DNA of 64,000 nucleotides from CBDBCU01 sp965203435 (GTDB lineage: Bacteria; Chloroflexota; Dehalococcoidia; Lucifugimonadales; UBA3495), in contig CBDBCU010000001.1 of NCBI GenBank assembly GCA_965203435.1, positions 372,001 to 436,000 of the forward strand, given 5' to 3'. The notes under the pieces are model-generated. The model saw only the letters and a program-made list of their open reading frames with translations. It did not search any database and was not told the origin of the DNA. A program made the position numbers and the translations under genes. Positions within the stretch are counted from its first letter, which is position 1. Every line of letters begins with the position of its first letter. Of this stretch, positions 58,768 through 64,000 are shown piece by piece.

Positions 58768-59394
58768 ATGGGCTTGACCACCCTGCGGAACCTGTCGGTA
58801 CTGACCGCCAACTTTATGCTGCGGCTGACCGTGTTGGGGTCGGCTTTCCACGAATTGGCCCATCAGCTGGCTTGCTACGCCGTGGGTTTCCGGGTGGTCG
58901 AGGTTAAGTATGTTATCCTCAACGACCCGGAATGCGCCGGTTATGTAAGGTTTGAGACCGGGCCAAAGGTCAACACGGCCCGGCTTTTGCTGGTGGGGAT
59001 AGCGCCGCTGCTTATGGGGGCCTGCGTCGGGGCCGGCTGCTTTCTGGCGGTGTATCTGCTGGCGGCCGATGGCGCGGTGACCGGCTGGGAAGGGGCCGCC
59101 CTGCTGGGCGCGGTCTGGATTGCCGCCAATGCCCTCTATCACGCCGTCCCCAGTCCGGCGGATTTGCGGAATGTGTTTGAGCAGCCCTTTAACATCTGGC
59201 AAACTATACCCTGCTACGCCCTTGCCCTGCCCATCTGGATTTTGGCTTACAACTACAAAATCCGGCTGTGGGGTTGGACGCCGTGGCAGCTTTTCGTTAT
59301 CGGCGGCAGCATCTACGCCGCTACCCGGGATTGGCCGGCTATAATCCAGGCCATCCTGCAAAAGGGATATGCCCTGCACGGTCAGCTATTCTGA
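58768..59394 (+). CDS. Membrane metalloprotease-like HELAH protein
   Basis: 208 residues with an HExxH zinc motif (FHELAHQLACYAVGF, residues 27-41), four or so membrane helices and PSPADLRNVFEQPFN (an aspartate that could be the third zinc ligand, as in site-2-protease and DUF3267-like families). It may process membrane proteins; the substrate is unknown. It starts 8 bases after an R1 repeat. Confidence 0.75.
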   Translation: MGLTTLRNLSVLTANFMLRLTVLGSAFHELAHQLACYAVGFRVVEVKYVILNDPECAGYVRFETGPKVNTARLLLVGIAPLLMGACVGAGCFLAVYLLAADGAVTGWEGAALLGAVWIAANALYHAVPSPADLRNVFEQPFNIWQTIPCYALALPIWILAYNYKIRLWGWTPWQLFVIGGSIYAATRDWPAIIQAILQKGYALHGQLF

Positions 59395-59437
59395 ATCCGG
59401 CCCGGTTTCAGTTTCACCAGAGCCAAGGAGCAGTCTT

Positions 59438-59845
59438 ATGTCCACCATCGGTTTTGACCATATCGCAATGCCCACCGCCGACGCGGAACGGCTGATTGCG
59501 TTCTATCAGCGGCTGGGCTTTGCCATCAACGACCTGGCGGCCTGGCGGGCCGGGGAAGTCGGCATTTTCTCCATTCAGGTGGGCGATTCCAAGATCAATG
59601 TCCACCCGGAGGGCTACACCGCTACCCTGCGGGGGCCGACGGCGGCGCCGGGCTGCGCCGACCTCTGCTTTGTCTGGGACGGCACGGCGGAGGAATGTCA
59701 GCAGATGCTGGCGGATGCCGGCGTCGAGGTCATCCGGGGGCCGGGGCCGCGCAAAGGAGCCCGGGCCGGCGGCGGCCTGCCGGCGGTCAGCCTGTACGCC
59801 CGGGATCCGGATCAGAACCTGCTGGAGTGGATGATTTACCTGTAA
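59438..59845 (+). CDS. VOC family (glyoxalase/dioxygenase) protein
   Basis: 135 residues from ATG 59438 with AAGGAG 8 bases upstream: GFDHIAMPTADAERLIAFYQ contains the first metal histidine, SKINVHPEGYTATLRG and CADLCFVWDGTAEECQQMLA the middle, and ARDPDQNLLEWMIYL the final metal glutamate. The reaction (lyase, dioxygenase or resistance) cannot be decided. It precedes the ThDP enzyme by 46 bases. Confidence 0.9.
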   Translation: MSTIGFDHIAMPTADAERLIAFYQRLGFAINDLAAWRAGEVGIFSIQVGDSKINVHPEGYTATLRGPTAAPGCADLCFVWDGTAEECQQMLADAGVEVIRGPGPRKGARAGGGLPAVSLYARDPDQNLLEWMIYL

Positions 59846-59891
59846 AACCCCTTCCAACAGCCCATCCCAATCATTGAAAGGACGGACGCAG

Positions 59892-61571
59892 ATGGCAACG
59901 ATGACCGGCAAGGAAGCCCTGGCCCGGATGCTGGCCGCCGAGGGGCTGGAATATATTTTCGGCAATCCCGGCACCAGCGAAACCCCTTTCCTGGATGTGC
60001 TACAGGATTTTCCCGACCTGCGCTATGTGCAGTCCTTGCAGGAAGGGACGGCGGTGGGCATGGCCGACGGTTACGCCCGGGCTACCGGCCGGCCGGCTTT
60101 TGCCAACATCCACATTGCCGGCGGCCTGGCTAACGGCATCAGCGCCCTTTACAACGCCTATCGCGGCGGCACGCCCCTGGTGCTGACCGCCGGCAATTCC
60201 GACACCCGGATGCTACTCAGCGAGCCGGTGCTTTCCGGGGATCTGGTGGAAATGACCCGCCAATTTACCAAGTGGAGCGCGGAAGTTCCCCACGCCAGCA
60301 ACATCCCCATGGCGGTGCGCCGGGCGTTCAAGGAGGCCAAAACGCCGCCCACCGGCCCGGTGTTTCTTTCCTTTCCCTGGGACACTATGGACGAAACGGT
60401 GGAGGTGGACCTTGCCCCCTCGGCGCCCGGCTACTTTCGGCTGCGCCCGGACGCCGCCGCCGTAGCGGCCGCGTCCCAACTGCTGGCCCAAGCGGAAAAT
60501 CCGGTTATCGTCCTGGGCGACCGGGTGGGGCAATCCGGGGCTATGGCGCAAATGGCGCGGGTGGCCGAGCAGTTGGGGGCACAGGTCTATGCCACTTCCT
60601 ACACCTATTCCGAAGTCAACTTCCCGACCAACCATGACCAGTACGCCGGGATGTTGAACCTGAACAGTTCCACTACCCGCCAGCAGCTGGCTGCGGCCGA
60701 TGTAGTGTTGGCCGTGGGAACTAATGTCTTTTCCTCTTTCCTCTATGTACCCGAACCCTTTCTTGCCCCCGGCACCAAGCTGATCCACATGGACAGCAGC
60801 GGCCAGGAAATTGAGAAAATCTATCCCACGGATTTGGGTATCCTGTGCGACCCCCAAGCCGGCTTGACCGACCTGTCGGACGCTCTGGAGCAGGATTTGT
60901 CGGCATCAGCCCGGGAAGCGGCCGCGATCCGCGCCGCCGAATTGGCCGCCGCTCGCCGCCAGGCCCGGGCCGCCTATCAGCAGCGCATCGCCAATCTGCC
61001 GGATACCCGCCCGATGCCAGTGGCGCGGATGATGCACGAATTGGCCCAAGCCCTGCCCGACAATGCCATCGTTGCCGACGAGGCCATCACTTCCCGCGGC
61101 GCGCTGCTGCAAGCCCTGGAGCCGGATACGCCGGGCTGTTATTACAGCATCCGCGGCGGCGCCCTGGGCTGGGCGATGCCCGGGGCCTTGGGTATCCAAC
61201 TGGCTAATCCCGGCCGGCCGGTGGTGGCGGTCGTGGGCGACGGCGCTTCGATGTATACGGTGCAGGCCCTGTGGACGGCGGCCCGCTACAACATTCCGGT
61301 AACTTATGCCATCTGCAACAACCGCTCTTACCGCATCCTGAAAGTCAATATGGATGTGTACCTGCGGCGGATGCTGGAGGATACCGAAAGGAACAGCGAG
61401 TATGTGGGGATGGATTTTGCCACGCCGCTGCCTTTGGCCGACATTGCCCGGGCGATGGGCGTAGCCGGCCAGGATGTGGACGACCCGGCGGAATTGGGGC
61501 CGGCTTTGGCCCAGTCCCTGGCCAGCGGGAAACCGGCGGTTCTCAATGTAAGCATTGACGGGGCGTTGTAA
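59892..61571 (+). CDS. ThDP-dependent enzyme, benzoylformate decarboxylase-like
   Basis: 559 residues with three ThDP-family domains. The N-terminal PYR domain has FGNPGTSETPFLDVL and the catalytic glutamate in SLQEGTAVGMADGYARATGR. A central domain lies around residues 190-330. The PP domain has GDGASMYTVQALWTAARYNI and NNRSYRILK (metal-diphosphate motif GDG-x-N). The pattern matches benzoylformate decarboxylase/acetolactate-synthase-like proteins acting on 2-keto acids. The ATG at 59892 is chosen over an in-frame TTG six codons upstream. Confidence 0.92.
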   Translation: MATMTGKEALARMLAAEGLEYIFGNPGTSETPFLDVLQDFPDLRYVQSLQEGTAVGMADGYARATGRPAFANIHIAGGLANGISALYNAYRGGTPLVLTAGNSDTRMLLSEPVLSGDLVEMTRQFTKWSAEVPHASNIPMAVRRAFKEAKTPPTGPVFLSFPWDTMDETVEVDLAPSAPGYFRLRPDAAAVAAASQLLAQAENPVIVLGDRVGQSGAMAQMARVAEQLGAQVYATSYTYSEVNFPTNHDQYAGMLNLNSSTTRQQLAAADVVLAVGTNVFSSFLYVPEPFLAPGTKLIHMDSSGQEIEKIYPTDLGILCDPQAGLTDLSDALEQDLSASAREAAAIRAAELAAARRQARAAYQQRIANLPDTRPMPVARMMHELAQALPDNAIVADEAITSRGALLQALEPDTPGCYYSIRGGALGWAMPGALGIQLANPGRPVVAVVGDGASMYTVQALWTAARYNIPVTYAICNNRSYRILKVNMDVYLRRMLEDTERNSEYVGMDFATPLPLADIARAMGVAGQDVDDPAELGPALAQSLASGKPAVLNVSIDGAL

Positions 61572-61599
61572 ATCCGCCGCCGGTCCTGGCCCAAAACGC

Positions 61600-61635
61600 T
61601 GCGCCCCGGACAGGAAAATTCTTGACCGGGGCGCA
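61600..61635 (+). terminator. Hairpin after the ThDP enzyme gene
   Basis: TGCGCCCCGG/CCGGGGCGCA, 10-base stem and 16-base loop, followed by ACTTTATAAC. A weak T tract makes this a probable rather than certain intrinsic terminator. Confidence 0.65.
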
Positions 61636-61663
61636 ACTTTATAACGGGCTAATCGGTATCCTT

Positions 61664-61815
61664 CCATCCTTCAACAAGTTCAGGATGAGCGGATGGCCTT
61701 ACTCCTCGGCCGGAACGGATTAAACCATCCTTCAACAAGTTCAGGATGAGCGGATGGCTTTTACTCCTTGGCCGGAACGGATTAACCCATCCTTCAACAA
61801 GTTCAGGATGAGCGG
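61664..61815. repeat. R1 repeat in three tandem units (about 61 bp)
   Basis: CCATCCTTCAACAAGTTCAG recurs at 61664, 61725 and 61787 with the intervening TTACTCCTTGGCCGGAACGG also conserved. It fills most of the 271 bases between the ThDP and EVE genes and lies just after an EVE-gene stop on the opposite strand. Confidence 0.92.
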
Positions 61816-61842
61816 AGGGCTTTACCTCTTGGCCGGGATGGA

Positions 61843-62334
61843 CTAGCCGCCCATTCCCAAAGCCACAATCACATCCCACGCCGCTTTGCTGACCGGCTGA
61901 ATGGACAGGCGGTTGGCCGGCTGCACCAGCATCATCTGTTGCAAGGCCGGGTGGGGGTTGGCTTTGATTTCCCGCAGCGTTACCGGGCGGGCAAATTCCA
62001 AGTCGGCTTGGATGTCCACCATCAGCCACTTCGGGTTGTCCGGGGTGCTGCTGGGGTCGTGGAACGGGGACTTTTCATCCCAAGCGGAATGGTCGGGATA
62101 GGCCGCCGACACTACCCGGGCCGTTCCTACAACCTCCGGCCGCTTCGGCCATTTGGGGCTGCTGTGGTAGAACAGCAACCCGTCGCCAACCTCGATTTTG
62201 TCCCGCATAAGGTTGCGGGCTTGGGCATTGCGGACGCCCATCCAAGCCATAGTGCGATTTTCCGCCGCCAAGAGCTTGTCAAAGTTGTCGTACCTGACAT
62301 TGCACTTGAGCAGCCAGTACCGGGTTTCCGCCAT
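61843..62334 (-). CDS. EVE domain protein, diverged paralogue
   Basis: 163 residues of the EVE/PUA-like fold: MAETRYWLLKCNVRYDNFDK, GVRNAQARNLMRDKIEVGDG, LLFYHSSPK, WLMVDIQADLEFARPVTLRE. EVE proteins bind modified bases (such as methylcytosine derivatives) and often sit beside restriction systems. The conserved KSEP near the start is KCNV here, so the ligand pocket may have changed. It lies 6 bases downstream of its paralogue. Confidence 0.9.
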   Translation of the reverse strand: MAETRYWLLKCNVRYDNFDKLLAAENRTMAWMGVRNAQARNLMRDKIEVGDGLLFYHSSPKWPKRPEVVGTARVVSAAYPDHSAWDEKSPFHDPSSTPDNPKWLMVDIQADLEFARPVTLREIKANPHPALQQMMLVQPANRLSIQPVSKAAWDVIVALGMGG

Positions 62335-62340
62335 AGACCG

Positions 62341-62817
62341 CTACCCTCCCATCCCCAGGGCTACGATTTCCGCCCAGGCTTCCGGGCTGACCGGCTGAAT
62401 GGACAGGCGGACGCCCCGTTTGACCAGCAGCATATCCTGCAACTTGGGGTTGGCTTTGATTTCCTGCAAAGTTACCGGGCGGGCAAACTCCTGCTCGGCC
62501 TGGATGTCCACCATCAGCCAGGTGGGATTGGCCGGGTCGCTCTTGGGGTCGTAATACTTGTGGGTCGTATCCCAAGCGTAATAGTCCGGGTAGGCTTCGC
62601 GCACTACCCGGGCCGTGCCGACCACCGCCGTGGGCTTGGCGCTGCTGTGGTAAAACAGCACTCCGTCGCCGGCCTGGATTTCGTCCCGCATCATATTGCG
62701 AACCTGGTAGTTGCGGACGCCGTCCCATTCGGCGGTCTGCTCAGCCTCGCCCAGCAGGTCGGCGTAGGAATAAGCGCTGGGTTCCGACTTGAACAGCCAG
62801 TAGCGTTGTTCGGCCAT
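62341..62817 (-). CDS. EVE domain protein
   Basis: 158 residues: RYWLFKSEPSAYSYADLLGE keeps the KSEP motif, followed by WDGVRNYQVRNMMRDEIQAG, VLFYHSSAKPTAVVGTARVV and WLMVDIQAEQEFARPVTLQE. It is the less diverged member of a tandem duplicate. It probably reads out a modified nucleobase in DNA or RNA. Confidence 0.92.
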   Translation of the reverse strand: MAEQRYWLFKSEPSAYSYADLLGEAEQTAEWDGVRNYQVRNMMRDEIQAGDGVLFYHSSAKPTAVVGTARVVREAYPDYYAWDTTHKYYDPKSDPANPTWLMVDIQAEQEFARPVTLQEIKANPKLQDMLLVKRGVRLSIQPVSPEAWAEIVALGMGG

Positions 62818-62856
62818 AGTTCACCTTTCCCGGTTCTATTCCGGTTGCGGTCTATT

Positions 62857-62884
62857 CATCCTTCAACAAGTTCAGGATGAGCGG
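62857..62884. repeat. Dispersed repeat R1 copy
   Basis: CATCCTTCAACAAGTTCAGG then ATGAGCGG in the 127-base gap between the EVE and PII genes. Confidence 0.85.
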
Positions 62885-62944
62885 AATGGATAGGCCACTA
62901 CCTGATGAAACCTCGGACGGTTGCACGGCAACCGGGCTGAGGGC

Positions 62945-63292
62945 TTACAAAGCCCCTTCCCCTTCCTCGCCGGTGCGGATGCGGATGGCGTTAGCCACCG
63001 GGGTGATGAAAATCTTGCCGTCCCCGATGTTGCCGGTGCGGGAGTTGGCAATGATGATGTCCACCGCCCGCTGGGTATCCTCGTCCCGCACCACCGTTTG
63101 CAGCTTGACCTTGGGCAGCATATCCACCACATAGTTGCCGGCCACGCCGCGGGGGCCGTGCAGTTCAATGCCGCGCTGCATCCCCCGCCCGGTGACCTGG
63201 GTTACATTGATGGCCGGCAGCCCGGCGTCGGCCAAGGCGTCTTTGACCACGGTCAGTTTTTCCGGCCGGATGATTGCCTCGATGTTGTTCAT
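62945..63292 (-). CDS. glnB: PII family nitrogen regulatory protein
   Basis: 115 residues from ATG 63292: MNNIEAIIRPEKLTVVKDAL, VTQVTGRGMQRG, T-loop HGPRGVAGNYVVDMLPKVKL with the tyrosine kept at the uridylylation position, and the C-terminal KIFITPVANAIRIRTGEEGE. It senses 2-oxoglutarate, ATP and ADP and adjusts nitrogen enzymes or transporters. No amtB or glnA is in the window, so the target is unknown. GGGGGGAATT precedes the ATG. Confidence 0.95.
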   Translation of the reverse strand: MNNIEAIIRPEKLTVVKDALADAGLPAINVTQVTGRGMQRGIELHGPRGVAGNYVVDMLPKVKLQTVVRDEDTQRAVDIIIANSRTGNIGDGKIFITPVANAIRIRTGEEGEGAL

Positions 63293-63385
63293 AATTCCCC
63301 CCGGCGCGCCGCTTGGGGAAACCGGTTGCTTTCCCATTGCGACCGCGCCCTGATTGACTGGATTATAGCCTAACGAACCCGCCGC

Positions 63386-63456
63386 TGTCATTCCCGGGAA
63401 AACGGGAATCCGGCGGCCGCGGCTTTTCTGGATTCCCGCTTACGCGGGAATGACGG
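63386..63456. repeat. Short R2-type repeat pair
   Basis: TGTCATTCCCGGGAAAACGG and GATTCCCGCTTACGCGGGAA then TGACGG in opposite orientation, a shorter form (71 bases) of the elements at 28981 and 33205. Confidence 0.85.
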
Positions 63457-63525
63457 TTTCTATTCGCGGGAACGACGGTTTCCATAGGCGGTTGCCCCAG
63501 AGCCGGAACTGCGCCGCCCCCCAGC

Positions 63526-64000
63526 CTAGCGCAACCGAATCCCGGCGGCTTCCCGGTCAAAGCAACCCTCTAGCAGGTTTTCCCGTTCCTGGCGCAGCAG
63601 GTCTTTCCGCACCCGTAGGCTGGGCGTCCGCGGCAGTTCCTCCCGCACTTCCAGATAGCGCGGCACCTTGAAATAGGCCAAATGGTCGGCGCACCAATGG
63701 AGGATTTGCGCCGGGTCAATAGCCTGGCCCGGCCGGGGCGTCACATACGCCTTGACTTCATCCTCCCCCAATTCCGAGGGTACGGCGATGACCGCGCAGT
63801 CCAGGGCCGAGGGATGCCGCTTGATTACTTCCTCCACTTCCTGGGAGGATATATTTTCGCCCCGCCGCCGGATAACATCCTTTTTGCGGTCCACGAAGTA
63901 AAGGTAGCCCTCGCCATCCTGCCAGCCCAGATCCCCGGTATGCAGCCAACCAGCGCGCAGGGCCAGGGCGGTCTGTTCCGGATTGCGCCAGTAGCCGGGC
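63526..64000 (-). CDS. Acyl-CoA ligase (ANL superfamily), C-terminal part
   Basis: 158 visible residues; the 5' part lies beyond the window. WRNPEQTALALRAGWLHTGD, WQDGEGYLYFVDRKKDVIRR, GENISSQEVEEVIKRHPSAL are adenylate-forming motifs A7-A8. The final motif, usually PxTxTGKxRK with a catalytic lysine, is RTPSLRVRKDLL, so the lysine is an arginine or displaced. It probably activates a carboxylic acid to its CoA ester (CaiC-like). Many ANL enzymes with this variation exist, so loss of function should not be assumed. Confidence 0.9.
   Translation of the reverse strand, partial: PGYWRNPEQTALALRAGWLHTGDLGWQDGEGYLYFVDRKKDVIRRRGENISSQEVEEVIKRHPSALDCAVIAVPSELGEDEVKAYVTPRPGQAIDPAQILHWCADHLAYFKVPRYLEVREELPRTPSLRVRKDLLRQERENLLEGCFDREAAGIRLR

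Noticed and set aside
61664..61815. Possible CRISPR array (three regularly spaced repeats)
   Set aside because: Spacers are also conserved between units, there are only three units, and no cas genes are near; it is a tandem duplication of R1.
1..64000. tRNA or rRNA genes
   Set aside because: No cloverleaf with conserved TTCGA/T loop or rRNA segment was recognised by eye in the intergenic gaps; a covariance-model scan would be decisive.

Overview
This is a 64 kb piece of a GC-rich bacterial chromosome with densely packed, mostly metabolic genes. No rRNA or tRNA gene was recognised. A CobN plus ChlI/ChlD-type chelatase pair, CbtAB cobalt transport, a one-chain glycyl-tRNA synthetase, a membrane pyrophosphatase, many SDR, CaiB and amidase-type catabolic enzymes, and abundant short dispersed repeats suggest a Chloroflexota (SAR202/Dehalococcoidia-like) genome. 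That placement is inference, since no marker gene was compared. TTG and GTG starts are common, and many genes overlap or lie a few bases apart.

Layout. 1-6193 (minus strand): a tight run birA, SDR, SDR, hisZ-like, hisG, phospholipase-C-like, hisD (cut by the window edge), followed upstream by glyS. 7789-16600 (minus): a cobalt/corrin block with a consensus promoter, a cobalamin riboswitch, an intrinsic terminator, cbiE and cobN, then an unknown gene, cbtB, cbtA and a ChlI/ChlD fusion. 16686-18439: a DUF262-HNH nuclease with a HicB-like partner. 18624-24060: a Gfo/Idh oxidoreductase, a MoaD-like protein, a molybdenum hydroxylase large subunit, a cytidylate-kinase-like protein and a GNAT. 24297-29484: a large secreted GLUG-repeat protein, a membrane-anchored unknown and a coiled-coil protein, with striking inverted repeats. 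29585-32002: aroF, then aroH and trpA. 33457-43516: a GatCA-like amidase pair, a HAD phosphatase, a trehalose-phosphate-synthase-like enzyme with an unknown partner, two phosphoesterases, a membrane pyrophosphatase, an SDR and an acetamidase. 43526-46565: two tandem VapBC-type modules behind a CaiB-family CoA-transferase whose 3' end is present three times. 46730-52561: ribokinase, NUDIX, ComF, DinB-like, several unknowns and an HMG-CoA-lyase-like enzyme. 52661-57893: a variable locus holding a one-chain restriction-modification enzyme and an unknown membrane protein. 57879-64000: hydrolase, membrane metalloprotease-like, VOC and ThDP-enzyme genes, two EVE-domain paralogues, a PII regulator and the end of an acyl-CoA ligase.

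The most interesting structure is at 52.66-57.89 kb. The promoter side of the lyase gene (repeat A, 37 bp, perfect) and the 5' side of the hydrolase gene (repeat B, 79 bp, about 80 percent identical by my count) each occur twice, in the order A-RM-B-A-Y-B. This looks like two alternative cargo alleles of one integration spot joined in tandem. Y is a 426-residue membrane protein I do not recognise, driven by a near-consensus promoter. It is bounded by inverted copies of a short repeat that also forms the ends of a 224 bp MITE-like element with a perfect 12 bp target duplication. The VapBC locus shows the same tandem-stacking logic on a roughly 0.92 kb unit.
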